A stretch of 64,000 bases of DNA from Oscillospiraceae bacterium (GCA_017473015.1 JAFUNP010000028.1:31396-95395), one strand, 5' to 3'; shown: positions 16,293 through 26,124, counted from the first letter of the stretch. Program-made: numbers and translations. Notes: a model not told the origin generated them from the sequence alone.

Positions 16293-18248
16293 TTATTCAG
16301 CTTCTTCTTCAGTTGCTTCTTCTTTAACTGGTGGTTCCATTGTCTGTTTGATAGACAGGGAAACGCGTTTTGCTTCCAGGTCAACACCGATGAGTTTAAC
16401 CTGAACATCCTGACCAACTTTCAGAACAGCAGCTGGGTCTTCTACTCTTTCGTAAGAAATTTCGGAGATGTGTACCAGACCGTCAACACCTGGGAGGATT
16501 TTTACGAATGCACCAAATTTTGTGATGGATGCAACTTTACCTTCCAGAACTGTGCCCAGAGGATATTCTGTTTCCAGTTTTGTCCATGGGTTGTCTTCTT
16601 CTTTTTTGTGGCCCAGGCTGATTTTGCCGTTTTCTCTGTCAAGAGCTTTTACGAATACTTCGATAGCATCGCCAACTTTGAGAATTTCAGCTGGGTGTTT
16701 GATTTTTTCCCATGTCAGTTCAGACATGTGAACCAGGCCGTCAACGCCGCCCAGGTCTACGAATGCACCGTAGCGTGTCAGGCTCTTTACAACGCCGTTG
16801 TAAACTTTGCCTTCTTCAACTTCTGCCCAGAATTTTTCTTTCAGTTCATTGTTCTTTTCGTCTTTAACAGCACGGATAGAACCGATAACTTTTCTTCTGT
16901 TGCCATCTTTTGAAGATTCGATGATTTTGATTTCCTGTTTTGTTTTTACCAGTGCTTCCAGAGATTCATTTCTGCCTGCTGCAAGTGATGCAGGGATGAA
17001 TACACGCACGCCGTTAACGAAAGCAACAAGGCCGCCTTTAACAGCTTCAACGATAGTTGCAGTCAGAATTTCGCCTGTTTCAGCAGCTTTAGCTACTGCG
17101 TCAGCGCCTTCCTGTGCATCGTATCTCTTTTTGGAGAGTTCAACTGTACCTTCAGCGTCGTTAGGCTTAATAACGATGAGGTTCAGCTCGTCACCTTTCT
17201 TAACCAGGTCTTCAACTTTGGCACTTGGATCATCACTCAGTTCACTTGCTTTGATAAAGCCTGTGTGTTTTGTGCCAATGTCAACAGTAACTTCGTTAGC
17301 TGAAACACCGGTTACAACTCCTTTAATTTTTGCGCCTCTGTAAACCTTTGGCTGGTTTGCATAAGATTCGTTGAGCATTTCTTCAAAGCTCATACCATCT
17401 TCACGAATTACTTCGCTCATGTTATTAAGTACCTCCTGAATTATGAACGCCGGTGTACTTGCACCTGCTGTGACGCCCACATTTTGAATATTTATAAACA
17501 ACTCCGGTGAGAGTTCTTTAACTGTTTCAATGCTGATGGTGGGGCAATACTGCTCACACACCTTCACCAGCTTCTGCGTATTTGATGAATGACGACCGCC
17601 TATAACAACCATCAGGTCATTTTCCATGGCAAGCTGTGCTGCCTCGGTCTGTCTTTCATTTGTCGCTCTACATATTGTATCAAAAATTTCGCAATCTGTA
17701 CATACTTTTTTTACAATATTTACGCTTTCCTGCCATTTTTTCAGCATATATGTTGTCTGAGCCACCAAATTCATTGGTTTTTGGGCATTTTGACCAACGG
17801 AAAGCCACTGCTGCAGCTCCTCCGGCTCATTGAAAACAAAGTACTCACCGTCAGTGTAGCTGACGATACCCTTTACTTCGGCGTGGTCTTTGTCCCCGGC
17901 CACCAGCAGCGCTCTGCCCTGCCGGCCGGTTTTTTCTGCCAGACGGTGTATTTTCTTTACATACGGACAGGCCGCATCATGAGTAATTATACCACATTTT
18001 TCGTAAAAATCATACACATTTTTTTCAACGCCGTGACTGCGGAGAACCACTTCATACCCCTCCGGTGCTTCCAGGGAATCCAGGGTGATTACACCCATGC
18101 TCTCCAGCTGTTCCACAGCCTGTTTGTTGTGAATCAGCGGACCCATTGTGGCCACTTTTTTGCCGCTTTGTGCCAGCTGAACAGTCATATCCACAGCGCG
18201 GTTTACACCGAAGCAGAAACCGGCTGTTTTTGCTTTAGTTATTTTCAT
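16293..18248 (-). CDS. ispH: Bifunctional HMBPP reductase (IspH) / 30S ribosomal protein S1
   Basis: 651-residue fusion typical of Clostridia. Residues 1 to about 285 are IspH, the last enzyme of the MEP isoprenoid pathway, reducing HMB-PP to IPP and DMAPP on a [4Fe-4S] cluster. Cluster cysteines sit in GFCFGV (C12), DAACPYV (about C94) and CRATNERQ (about C193). Residues from about 300 hold four S1 RNA-binding repeats: GAKIKGVVTGVS, GEILTATIVEAV, GKVYNGVVKSLTRYGAFVDLG and GTVLEGKVASITKFGAFVKI. The tail is acidic. The start overlaps the end of plsC by 14 bases. The cmk-plsC-ispH/rpsA order is a common Firmicute operon. Confidence 0.96.
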   Translation of the reverse strand: MKITKAKTAGFCFGVNRAVDMTVQLAQSGKKVATMGPLIHNKQAVEQLESMGVITLDSLEAPEGYEVVLRSHGVEKNVYDFYEKCGIITHDAACPYVKKIHRLAEKTGRQGRALLVAGDKDHAEVKGIVSYTDGEYFVFNEPEELQQWLSVGQNAQKPMNLVAQTTYMLKKWQESVNIVKKVCTDCEIFDTICRATNERQTEAAQLAMENDLMVVIGGRHSSNTQKLVKVCEQYCPTISIETVKELSPELFINIQNVGVTAGASTPAFIIQEVLNNMSEVIREDGMSFEEMLNESYANQPKVYRGAKIKGVVTGVSANEVTVDIGTKHTGFIKASELSDDPSAKVEDLVKKGDELNLIVIKPNDAEGTVELSKKRYDAQEGADAVAKAAETGEILTATIVEAVKGGLVAFVNGVRVFIPASLAAGRNESLEALVKTKQEIKIIESSKDGNRRKVIGSIRAVKDEKNNELKEKFWAEVEEGKVYNGVVKSLTRYGAFVDLGGVDGLVHMSELTWEKIKHPAEILKVGDAIEVFVKALDRENGKISLGHKKEEDNPWTKLETEYPLGTVLEGKVASITKFGAFVKILPGVDGLVHISEISYERVEDPAAVLKVGQDVQVKLIGVDLEAKRVSLSIKQTMEPPVKEEATEEEAE

Positions 18249-18948
18249 TTTCGTTCACCGCCTGTGTTTCAGCAGTTGTTTCAGCCGGCTGTGGCTCTTC
18301 CTTTGCAGGAGGCACATAGCCCACTGACCGGTTGTATTCATTCAGCAGGTCGTCCAGCCGCTGTCTTACAGTGATTTTGGAAGCGCGCAGTGCTCTCTTG
18401 CCGCCTTCCACCAGATTCAGTTCTTCTGCCAGAATAGGTTTGCCGATTTTCACCACAACAGGGGCAAAGAATTTCAGCTTTCTGGTAGATGTAGGGTAAA
18501 TAAGACGCACAGGGATAATATCCGCACCTGTCTGGGCAGCAATCATAAATGCACCTGTTTTCAGTTTTGCCATTTCGTCCCCTGTGCCACGGGTGCCTTC
18601 AGGGAAAATCAGCATACCGCGGCCGTCTTTAATATCCTCAATGGCCTTGTTCAGCGCTGAAGTGTCGGCGGAGCCGCGCTCCACCGGAAATACACCCACC
18701 TGGGTGAAAAGCCAGGCTGTGAACGGATTGCGGAAAAGCTCTGCTTTGCCCATGATGGTCAGCTTTCTTCCCACACCATAGGCCATAGCGATAAAGATAG
18801 GGTCCAGCATGGACAGATGGTTTGCAACGATAACATATCTGCGGCCGTTCTTTTTGTAAGGGGTCAGATTTTCCCTGCCGTACTGGCGGTAGGAGAAGAT
18901 AATGCGGAAAATAATGCTTACCGCAGTAAAGAAAAATGCATATACCAT
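18235..18948 (-). CDS. plsC: 1-acyl-sn-glycerol-3-phosphate acyltransferase
   Basis: 237 residues from ATG at 18948, one base after the cmk stop, with GGTGGG upstream. One N-terminal membrane segment (about 4-20) is followed by the acyltransferase motif NHLSMLDP (HX4D, about 44-51) and the later FPEGTRG motif (about 118-124) that binds the phosphate of the acceptor. It makes phosphatidic acid at the inner membrane face. The C-terminus is a Pro/Glu/Thr-rich tail of about 25 residues. It sits between cmk and ispH-rpsA. Confidence 0.93.
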   Translation of the reverse strand: MVYAFFFTAVSIIFRIIFSYRQYGRENLTPYKKNGRRYVIVANHLSMLDPIFIAMAYGVGRKLTIMGKAELFRNPFTAWLFTQVGVFPVERGSADTSALNKAIEDIKDGRGMLIFPEGTRGTGDEMAKLKTGAFMIAAQTGADIIPVRLIYPTSTRKLKFFAPVVVKIGKPILAEELNLVEGGKRALRASKITVRQRLDDLLNEYNRSVGYVPPAKEEPQPAETTAETQAVNENENN

Positions 18949-18949
18949 A

Positions 18950-19621
18950 TTATTTACCCACCTTTTCGTCAATAAGAGTCAGCACGGCCTGTACGGACTG
19001 GTCAAATGTGAGATATGAAGTATCCAACAACACTGCGTCCTCCGCCTGGCGCAGAGGAGCTTCGGTGCGGTTTGTATCCTGCCAGTCACGCTGCTGAATA
19101 TCTGCCAGCACGGTGTCAAAATCCACGGTCTGGCCTTTTTCCAGCAGTTCCTTGTGGCGGCGCTGAGCGCGCACAACAGGGTCTGCTGACAGAAAGATTT
19201 TTACCTGTGCATCAGGCAGAACTACAGTACCTATATCGCGGCCATCCATAATAACAGAGGTGGTTTTAGCCACATTTCTCTGGGTATCCATAAGGAAGGC
19301 GCGCACTTCTTTGTAAGCGGAAGTAACGCTGGCAGCCATGGAAACAGGGTTTTCGCGGATAGCTGTGGAAACATCTTCGCCGCCCAGAATAACACACTGG
19401 GTACCATCGCGGTATTCCAGGCTGATTTTTACATCATTCAGCCGTTGTACAACAGCCTCATGGTCGTGAATATCAATATTGTGTTTCAACATATAGAGGG
19501 CTATGGCTCGGTACATGGCACCGGTATCCACATAGACAATGCCTTTGGACTTTGCCACCTGTTTTGCAATACTGCTTTTGCCGGCACCGCCCGGTCCGTC
19601 AAGTGCTACGGAGTAAATCAT
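18950..19621 (-). CDS. cmk: Cytidylate kinase
   Basis: 223 residues from ATG at 19621, which has AAGGAGA upstream. A longer in-frame reading from 19810 runs through the neighbouring gene and lacks a ribosome binding site. The P-loop is GPGGAGKSS (about 9-17). DTGAMYRA (about 33-40), MDGRDIGTVVLPDA (about 124-137) and the R-rich LID (about 152-182) are diagnostic. It phosphorylates CMP and dCMP. First gene of the cmk-plsC-ispH/rpsA operon. A hairpin repeat separates it from the flavoprotein gene upstream. Confidence 0.95.
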   Translation of the reverse strand: MIYSVALDGPGGAGKSSIAKQVAKSKGIVYVDTGAMYRAIALYMLKHNIDIHDHEAVVQRLNDVKISLEYRDGTQCVILGGEDVSTAIRENPVSMAASVTSAYKEVRAFLMDTQRNVAKTTSVIMDGRDIGTVVLPDAQVKIFLSADPVVRAQRRHKELLEKGQTVDFDTVLADIQQRDWQDTNRTEAPLRQAEDAVLLDTSYLTFDQSVQAVLTLIDEKVGK

Positions 19622-19652
19622 AATTGGTCTCCTTATTGTATATTTTTCTGGC

Positions 19653-19674
19653 GGGCCGTTGTGGGCAACGGCCC
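19653..19674. repeat. REP-like palindrome in an intergenic gap
   Basis: GGGCCGTTG-tggg-CAACGGCCC is a perfect 9-bp stem followed by CCTACG. Read on the other strand it begins CGTAGGGG, like the palindromes at the right end of the window, which suggests one repeat family. Confidence 0.55.
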
Positions 19675-19691
19675 CTACGCATAATCTTCTT

Positions 19692-20915
19692 TCACATTTC
19701 CTCAATAATGCTCTGGGCACAGGCATAGGCTGTGGAGAAGGCAATCTGCAGATTGTAGCCGCCTGTGTAGGCGTCTGTGTCGATAACCTCGCCGATAAAA
19801 TACAGGCCATTTTTGATTTTGGACTGCATTGTGGCAGGGTTCAGTTCTTTGGTTGCCACACCACCTGATGTGATAACCGCAATATCTATTTTAAATTTGG
19901 AATTCAGTGGAATTGTGAAACCTTTCATCAGCTTCACCAGCTTCATTCTTTCTTCCTTTGTAATCTGATTTGTGGTTTTTTCGGTATCGATGCCCCACTC
20001 TTTCAGCATGACCTCAATCATTGATTTTGGCAGCAGCAGGTCCAGGCAGTTGGCTGCTTTTTTGCTGTGCAGTTTTTCAAAGTCGGTGCATACTCGTTTA
20101 TACAGCACTTCCTCTGTCAGGGCAGGCTTCATATCGATAACTGCTGTACACTGCTGAATGTCCTTGTCCTTTATATGGCAGGAAGCGGACAGCACCAGCG
20201 GACCGGAGATGCCGAAGTGGGTGAAAAGCATTTCGCCCTGTTCGGTGAACAGCTTTTTCTTGCCGTGCATAATGGTCAGGTTCACATTTTTCAGTGAAAG
20301 GCCCATCATCTGGCGGCATTTTGTGCCGTTTTCCACCAGAGGCACAAGGCTGGCAGTAGGTGTCACCACTTTATGGCCCGCGCTTTCTGCAAAGCGGTAG
20401 CCGTCACCTGTGGAGCCGGTCTGTTTGTAGGACAGGCCGCCTGTGGCAACAATCACTTTGTCGGCGTACAGCTTTCTGCCGCTTTTCAGCACAACGCCTT
20501 TTACGCTGTCTTGGTCAAAAATCAGTTCCTGTACATCATCGTAAATCAGCTTTGCACCTTTGGCGTGACGGTCCAGGGCTTTTTTGATGTCCATAGAGCT
20601 GTCAGACACCGGGAAAACACGGCGGCCGCGCTCGGTTTTGAGAGGGACGCCCATATTTTCGAAAAACTCCATCGTCTTTACAGGCGGAAAGCCGTAAATG
20701 GAGGAATACAGGAATTTAGGGTTTGTGCGCACATTTTTCAGGAAAGTTTCTTCGTCGCAGTTGTTGGTAACATTGCAGCGGCCTTTGCCCGTGATAAGCA
20801 CTTTGCGGGCGGTATCGGTGGAGTGTTCGATAACAGTGGTTTCCACGCCGCCTTTGGCCAGGAAGCCTGCTGCAAACAGACCTGCGGCACCGCCGCCAAT
20901 AACAATAGCTTTCAT
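19692..20915 (-). CDS. HI0933/YhiN-like FAD-dependent oxidoreductase
   Basis: 407 residues. The N-terminal dinucleotide-binding motif is VIGGGAAGLFAAGFLA (about 5-20). TGKGRCNVTNN (about 42-52), VIVATGGLSY (about 150-159) and the C-terminal GLYFIGEVIDTDAYTGGYNLQIAFSTAYACA (about 370-400) are hallmarks of the HI0933-like flavoprotein family. The protein has an FAD-binding domain and an inserted beta-barrel domain. The physiological substrate is unknown. Its ATG directly follows the stop of the preceding glycosyltransferase gene, so it is translated from the polysaccharide operon's transcript. Confidence 0.88.
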   Translation of the reverse strand: MKAIVIGGGAAGLFAAGFLAKGGVETTVIEHSTDTARKVLITGKGRCNVTNNCDEETFLKNVRTNPKFLYSSIYGFPPVKTMEFFENMGVPLKTERGRRVFPVSDSSMDIKKALDRHAKGAKLIYDDVQELIFDQDSVKGVVLKSGRKLYADKVIVATGGLSYKQTGSTGDGYRFAESAGHKVVTPTASLVPLVENGTKCRQMMGLSLKNVNLTIMHGKKKLFTEQGEMLFTHFGISGPLVLSASCHIKDKDIQQCTAVIDMKPALTEEVLYKRVCTDFEKLHSKKAANCLDLLLPKSMIEVMLKEWGIDTEKTTNQITKEERMKLVKLMKGFTIPLNSKFKIDIAVITSGGVATKELNPATMQSKIKNGLYFIGEVIDTDAYTGGYNLQIAFSTAYACAQSIIEEM

Positions 20916-22724
20916 TTATACCTCGTTATATTTTGGTAAAACCTTGCTTTCGGAGAAATCCTCCATATCAAGGGTAAGGTTAGGGTTATAGAACGGGTCG
21001 CGAAGGAGAGATGAGCCAAAACGGCCTTTCAGTCGGTTGCGCTCGCCTTCAAAGCGTTCTTTCTTTTCGCCTTTTTTGTCAGAGCCGCGGGAGATGCTTT
21101 CGTGATGGTAGCACTCTGCATAAGGGGTGAACAGCACCTGATAACCCATATCGCGGATGCGCAGACAGAAATCCACATCGTTGAATGCAACGGTGAATTC
21201 TTCGTCCAGACCTTCTGCCGCATCAAAGGCGTCCTTTGTAACCAGCAGGTTTGCCGCTGTCACACAGGACAGATTCTGCACACAGGCCAGACGGAACATA
21301 TAGCCGGATTTGCCGCGTGGGTGGTATTTGTGGCTGTGGCCTGCAAAGCCGCCCAGACCGGTGATAACGCCGGCGTGCTGTACAGTGTCATTAGGATAGT
21401 ACAGCATTGCGCCCACTATACCTACACCCGGCTGCTGTGCCAGGGAAACCATTTCTCCCAGCCAGTTACCGCTGATGATTTCAATATCGTTGTTCAGCAG
21501 CAGGAACATTTCGCCTTTTGCCTGATGGGCGGCGAAGTTATTGATGGCGGAGAAGTTGAAGCCGCCTTTGTAGTAAAGAACTGTCAGGTTGTCATATTTT
21601 TCTTCCAGCTCTTTGTAATATTCAAAAGTTGCCCGGTCGGTGGAGTTATTTTCCGCTATGAGAACTTCAAAATTTCTGTACTCTGTTTTTTCATACAGGC
21701 TGTCGATACATTTTTTCAGCACCGGCACCTGGTCTTTGTTAGGAATGATAATGGAAACCAGAGGATTTCCTGTGATTTCGTAATCAATTTTATATGTGCC
21801 GCCATAGCTGCCGGCCTTTGCCTTGCCTTTTACACCGATGCGCTGCAGATGGCCGTCAAGGGCATTGATGGCGTTCTGTGTAACATAAGGTTTGGCCTCC
21901 ATACCGCCGCTGGTGGACTGTGCGTGAACACGCCAGTAGTACAGTACTTTCGGGATATGGTGAATTTTCACACCCGGCTGTTCGGTGATTTTCAGGAACA
22001 GGTCGTGGTCCTGAGCACCGTCAAAATCAGGTTTCAGACCGCCAACCTTTTCAAACAGTTCCTTTTTCATACAGGCCAGATGGCAGATATAGTTGCAGTT
22101 TGTCAGGTAATAATAGCTGTAGTCCGGTTTGAAATGGGCAACAATAGGGTTTGTCCAGTCGGTGTCAAACAGTGCTTCGTCGCTGTAGATAAAGTCTGCA
22201 CCTGTTTCCTCAATAGCCTTTGCCATCTGGTACAGTGCGTCAGGAGAGAGAATATCATCGTGGTCTGCCAGACAGATGTATTCGCCTGTTGCCAGTGCCA
22301 CTGCGGCGTTGCCGTTGCCGGCAATACCCATATTTTTCTCCAGCTTTTTGTAGATGATTTTATCGCTGTTCAGGCTGCGCACATATTCACCCACATAGGC
22401 ATGGGCATCGTCAGATGCATCAGCCAGCACCAGCTGACCGAACTGATAGCTCTGATTCAGAAAGCTGTCAATATATTCTTTGAGAAAAGCTCTGTCCGTA
22501 TTGAAAAGTGCTGTCACCACGCTGATGGTTTTGTTTTCTGCTGACGGCACAAAGGCTGTCTGCATTTCCAGCGCATCCTTCGGCGGCAGGAAACGGCCTT
22601 TTTTCGCTTTCATTCTGCGACGGAAAAAGCCCACAGCACGCTGAACTGTGCCGGAGAAGCCTTCGGTTTTCAGATATGTAAAGAACAGAGCAACCAGCTC
22701 TTTGAATCGTTTAAGTTTCAACAT
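20916..22724 (-). CDS. Tandem-domain GT2 glycosyltransferase
   Basis: 602 residues with two family-2 glycosyltransferase domains after an N-terminal helix region (about 1-60). Domain 1 is about 65-300 (ISVVTALFNTD, then CLADHDD). Domain 2 is about 315-560 (VSIIIPNKDQ, then LLLNNDIE, NDVDFCLRIRDMGY and YHHES). DHDD and NNDIE are the metal/nucleotide-sugar-binding DXD-type motifs. A cytoplasmic enzyme, probably adding sugars to a lipid-linked surface polysaccharide. It overlaps the next GT2 gene upstream by one base. The two are paralogues of the same architecture. Donor sugar cannot be read from the sequence; rhamnose is suggested only by rfbC nearby. Confidence 0.88.
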   Translation of the reverse strand: MLKLKRFKELVALFFTYLKTEGFSGTVQRAVGFFRRRMKAKKGRFLPPKDALEMQTAFVPSAENKTISVVTALFNTDRAFLKEYIDSFLNQSYQFGQLVLADASDDAHAYVGEYVRSLNSDKIIYKKLEKNMGIAGNGNAAVALATGEYICLADHDDILSPDALYQMAKAIEETGADFIYSDEALFDTDWTNPIVAHFKPDYSYYYLTNCNYICHLACMKKELFEKVGGLKPDFDGAQDHDLFLKITEQPGVKIHHIPKVLYYWRVHAQSTSGGMEAKPYVTQNAINALDGHLQRIGVKGKAKAGSYGGTYKIDYEITGNPLVSIIIPNKDQVPVLKKCIDSLYEKTEYRNFEVLIAENNSTDRATFEYYKELEEKYDNLTVLYYKGGFNFSAINNFAAHQAKGEMFLLLNNDIEIISGNWLGEMVSLAQQPGVGIVGAMLYYPNDTVQHAGVITGLGGFAGHSHKYHPRGKSGYMFRLACVQNLSCVTAANLLVTKDAFDAAEGLDEEFTVAFNDVDFCLRIRDMGYQVLFTPYAECYHHESISRGSDKKGEKKERFEGERNRLKGRFGSSLLRDPFYNPNLTLDMEDFSESKVLPKYNEV

Positions 22725-24565
22725 TATTTATACCCGTAGTTTTCGTATAAGAGTGTAAAGTGAGGGTTGTAATATGGGTCATTATAATCAAAGTATTTGC
22801 CCCATTTCTGCTGGAACCTGGCTTTTTCACCCTCGTAGCGCAGATTAGGTTTGTTTTCTGTTTCATCCAGGCCGCGGGATTTGCTTTCGTAATGATAGCC
22901 TTCGCTGTAAGGAGTGAACACATTGAGATAGCCTGCTTCGTACAGTCGCAGACAGTAGTCAATATCGTTGTATGCCACGGCAAAATTTTCTTCGTCCAGA
23001 GGGAATTTTCTGTACAGTTCTGTCTTTGTCATAAGACAGGCACCTGTCACCGCCAGATAGTTCTGGGTGGTAACCAGACGGTACATATCCCCTGTGTTGT
23101 TTTTTGCATCGGCCAGGCCTTTGTGGCTGTGACCTGCAGAGCCGTTGATACCTATGATAACGCCTGCATGCTGCAGTGTATCATCAGGATAGTAAAGTTT
23201 TGCGCCTACAGCGCCAACATCAGGACGCTGTGAGTAGGACAGCATTTCTCTGATGAAATCTTCGCTGATAAACTCTACATCGTTGTTCAGCAGCAGTATA
23301 TGGTCGCCTGTGGCATACTGTGCGCCGAAATTGCATATAGCGGAGAAATTGAAACTGCCTTTGTAGTAAACCACCTGTACTTTGCTGTTTTCGGCAGTGA
23401 TTTTATTGTAATAGTCAAAAGTAGACTGTTCTGTGGAGTTGTTTTCCACCACAATCACCTGCACATTGTCCCAGCCGCCAAGGGCGAAGATGGAATCAAT
23501 GCAGCGGGAAAGGTCTTCAATATGGTCTTTGTTTGGGATAACCACAGATACCTGAGGATTGCCATCCACTTCATAAACTGTGCGGTAGCTGCCAGGGTAT
23601 TTCTGAATAGACACAGTGCCTTTCAGCCCTACCCTGTCCAGGTGGGCCTGAATGGCATTTCTGCCTGCTTCAAAGGCGTACATCTTGGTGGACATATCGC
23701 TGGCTGTGGAGCCTGCGTGACCGCGCCAGTAATAGAGAACCTTTGGAATATGATAAACCATATTGGCCTGTTCGGACAGGCGGAGAATAAGGTCAAAGTC
23801 CTGCGCACCGTCATAACGGGCATCTTCGTATGCACCCACCTTTTCAAACAGTGCTTTTTCAAACACAAGGAAATGGGTAATATAGTTTACACCGCGGAGA
23901 AAATCCGGTGCGTAGTCAATTTTGAAATGGAACTGGATAAGGTGTTTCAGTTCACCGTCCAGAGTGATTTCATCGCTGTACAGCACCTGTGCGCCGGTTT
24001 CGTTGATAACCTTTACATTTTCGTACAGGGCGTTTGGCAGGATGACATCATCGTGGTCCAGCAATGCAAAATAATCGCCGTCTGCCAGGGCAAAGCCTGC
24101 ATTGGTGTTTTCGCTGATGCCTTTGTTTTCGGCCAGTTTTTCGTACACAATACGGCTGTCTTTATAGCCGTCCACAGTTTTCTTTATATAGCCGCTGTCC
24201 TTGTCAGAGGCGTCCACCAGCACCAGCTGCCAGTTGGCATAGCTCTGGTTTACCACGCTGTCAATCATCTCTTTCAGGAATTTTTCCGGAGTGTTGTACA
24301 GCGGTACAATAATGCTGATTTTCGGCATATAAGGGAAGGTGGCAGCGCGCTGGGCTTTCAGTTCCCTTTTCAGAGGAATGTCACTGCGGAATTTCCACAC
24401 ATCGCCTTTTGTCATCAGCTTGATGCGGAAATCAACTTTGCGCCAGGTGGCTTCCAGACCTTCGTTTTTTAAAGAAGCGACACCTCTTTTTAACAAGGTG
24501 CCGATTCTGGAAATATTCAGATTTCTTTTTAAAAATTTTAATGGTGAATCCTGAAGATTGCTCAT
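22724..24565 (-). CDS. Tandem-domain GT2 glycosyltransferase (paralogue)
   Basis: 613 residues, same layout as its downstream neighbour: a basic N-terminal helix region (about 1-80), GT2 domain 1 (about 83-320, ISIIVPLYNTPEKFL and LLDHDDVILP), and GT2 domain 2 (about 333-580, VSVVIPNKDHIEDL, LLLNNDVEFIS, NDIDYCLRLYEAGY). It lies 12 bases downstream of the ABC transporter ATPase gene, inside the surface-glycan operon. Expected to elongate the glycan before export by the Wzm/Wzt pair. Confidence 0.88.
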   Translation of the reverse strand: MSNLQDSPLKFLKRNLNISRIGTLLKRGVASLKNEGLEATWRKVDFRIKLMTKGDVWKFRSDIPLKRELKAQRAATFPYMPKISIIVPLYNTPEKFLKEMIDSVVNQSYANWQLVLVDASDKDSGYIKKTVDGYKDSRIVYEKLAENKGISENTNAGFALADGDYFALLDHDDVILPNALYENVKVINETGAQVLYSDEITLDGELKHLIQFHFKIDYAPDFLRGVNYITHFLVFEKALFEKVGAYEDARYDGAQDFDLILRLSEQANMVYHIPKVLYYWRGHAGSTASDMSTKMYAFEAGRNAIQAHLDRVGLKGTVSIQKYPGSYRTVYEVDGNPQVSVVIPNKDHIEDLSRCIDSIFALGGWDNVQVIVVENNSTEQSTFDYYNKITAENSKVQVVYYKGSFNFSAICNFGAQYATGDHILLLNNDVEFISEDFIREMLSYSQRPDVGAVGAKLYYPDDTLQHAGVIIGINGSAGHSHKGLADAKNNTGDMYRLVTTQNYLAVTGACLMTKTELYRKFPLDEENFAVAYNDIDYCLRLYEAGYLNVFTPYSEGYHYESKSRGLDETENKPNLRYEGEKARFQQKWGKYFDYNDPYYNPHFTLLYENYGYK

Positions 24566-24577
24566 TTTAAAATCCTT

Positions 24578-25309
24578 TTAATATCTTTTACTGTATTCGT
24601 CACACACAGTCTGTGCATCGCCGGACATAATGATTTTGCCGTGTTCCAGCCAGGTGGCTTTGTTGCACAGGCTCTTTACCTGTTCTATAGAGTGGCTTAC
24701 AAACAGAACTGTTGTTCCGTTGTCAATCAGCTGTTTCATTCTCTTTTCGCATTTCTGCTGGAATGTGTAGTCGCCAACTGCCAGCACTTCGTCAGCAATA
24801 AGAATATCCGGGTCGGTAACGGTGGCAATGGCAAAAGCAATACGGGCAACCATACCGGAAGAATAGTTTTTCAGCGGAACATCAAGAAAGTTGTGAAGTT
24901 CGGAGAAATCCACGATTTCCTGGAAATGTTCGTCCATAAACTTTTTGGAAAAGCCCAGTACAGCGCCGTTGAGGTAGATATTTTCACGGGCGGTCAGGTC
25001 CATATCAAAGCCTGCACCCAGCTCAATCAGCGGTGCGATAGTGCCTCTTACAGTCACAGAGCCTTTTGTAGGCTTGAGAACGCCTGCAATGGTTTTCAGC
25101 AGGGTGGACTTGCCGGAGCCGTTAAGACCAACCAGACCATAGAAATCGCCGGGCATTACTTCGATAGACACATCGTTGAGAGCCCAGAATTCTTCAAATT
25201 TCAGGCTGCCTTTTGTCAGTTTGATAAAATACTCTTTCAGGCTGTCCACTTTTTCAGTAGCAAGGTTAAAACGCATGCTCACATTGTTTACACTGATAAT
25301 AGGTTCCAT
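24578..25309 (-). CDS. Polysaccharide ABC exporter, ATP-binding subunit (Wzt/TagH type)
   Basis: 243 residues. Walker A is GLNGSGKST (about 61-69), the signature is NYSSGMVARIAFA (about 147-159), and Walker B is ILIADEVLAVGD (about 167-178). The degenerate SSGM signature and the long region before Walker A are typical of the O-antigen/teichoic acid exporter branch. It lacks the C-terminal carbohydrate-binding domain found in some Wzt proteins, so it probably does not recognise a chain-terminating cap. Pairs with the permease 12 bases upstream. Confidence 0.92.
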   Translation of the reverse strand: MEPIISVNNVSMRFNLATEKVDSLKEYFIKLTKGSLKFEEFWALNDVSIEVMPGDFYGLVGLNGSGKSTLLKTIAGVLKPTKGSVTVRGTIAPLIELGAGFDMDLTARENIYLNGAVLGFSKKFMDEHFQEIVDFSELHNFLDVPLKNYSSGMVARIAFAIATVTDPDILIADEVLAVGDYTFQQKCEKRMKQLIDNGTTVLFVSHSIEQVKSLCNKATWLEHGKIIMSGDAQTVCDEYSKRY

Positions 25310-25321
25310 ACGTTTTCTCCT

Positions 25322-26101
25322 TTAGATATACAGAATAAAATTGTCCTGTGTTTTCCGGAACAGGCGTGCGCCCACCACGATGGAAATCAGGGCGAAAATT
25401 GCGCACAGGGCAATCTGCAGACCGGATGGGAATACACCGTCGATGATACAGCCACGGAAAGTGGACACATACCAGTACAGAGGGTTGATTCTGCCGGCGT
25501 ACATCATAAATGTGCCGTTCCAGATGGATTCAGGGTAGAAAATAGGTGTGGCGTAGTTCAGCGCCATAACGATAACTGTCCAGAAGTGCATAACATCGCG
25601 GAAGTAGATGGCTGCAGCAGACAGGAACAGGCCGATACCCATACAGAACAGAAACATAAAGAACATAGGGATGATAGCGGCGATAATGCTGGCGTGGAAC
25701 TGCTGGCGGGTAAGAATCATAACCACCAGCAGGGCCACCATGGAGAAAAGCAGGTTTATGAAAGAGAAACAGCTTTTTTCCAGAGGGAATATGTATTTAG
25801 GCACATACACCTTTTTGATGAGAGGTGCAGAGTACAGCACGCTGCCCATGGCCGCATTGGTGGAATCGTTGAAGAATGTGAACAGCAGGTTGCCGGACAG
25901 AAGATAAACCGGATAGTTTGGAATATCAAAACGGAAGAAAGCAGAGAATACTGCTGTCATAACCAGCATCATCAGCAGGGGGTTGAGAACGCTCCACCGT
26001 ATGCCCAGTTTACTGCGGCGATATTTGATTTTCAGGTCACGGCCGATAAGGTTGGACAACAGGAATCGGTAACGCCAGAATGTGTTGATTTTAGTTTTCA
26101 T
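25322..26101 (-). CDS. Polysaccharide ABC exporter, permease subunit (Wzm/TagG type)
   Basis: 259 residues, ABC-2-type permease with about six transmembrane helices. The N-terminal LIGRDLKIKYRRSKLGIRWSVLNPLLMM (about 18-45) is the family signature, with the amphipathic interface helix before helix 1. Motifs LLFTFFNDSTNAAM, FPLEKSCFSFINLLFS and IFYPESIWNGTFMMY follow. With the adjacent ATPase it would flip a completed lipid-linked polysaccharide across the cytoplasmic membrane. Starts 23 bases after rfbC. Confidence 0.92.
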   Translation of the reverse strand: MKTKINTFWRYRFLLSNLIGRDLKIKYRRSKLGIRWSVLNPLLMMLVMTAVFSAFFRFDIPNYPVYLLSGNLLFTFFNDSTNAAMGSVLYSAPLIKKVYVPKYIFPLEKSCFSFINLLFSMVALLVVMILTRQQFHASIIAAIIPMFFMFLFCMGIGLFLSAAAIYFRDVMHFWTVIVMALNYATPIFYPESIWNGTFMMYAGRINPLYWYVSTFRGCIIDGVFPSGLQIALCAIFALISIVVGARLFRKTQDNFILYI

Positions 26102-26124
26102 TTTTATTCATATACCTTTGCTGA

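Noticed and set aside
16158..16913. Plus-strand frame opposite ispH-rpsA
   Set aside because: Phe/Cys-rich shadow of the S1 repeats that starts before the terminator.
21102..22544. 480-codon plus-strand frame opposite a glycosyltransferase
   Set aside because: Shadow of the GT2 gene. Cys/His/Phe-rich composition, no ribosome binding site, no domain.
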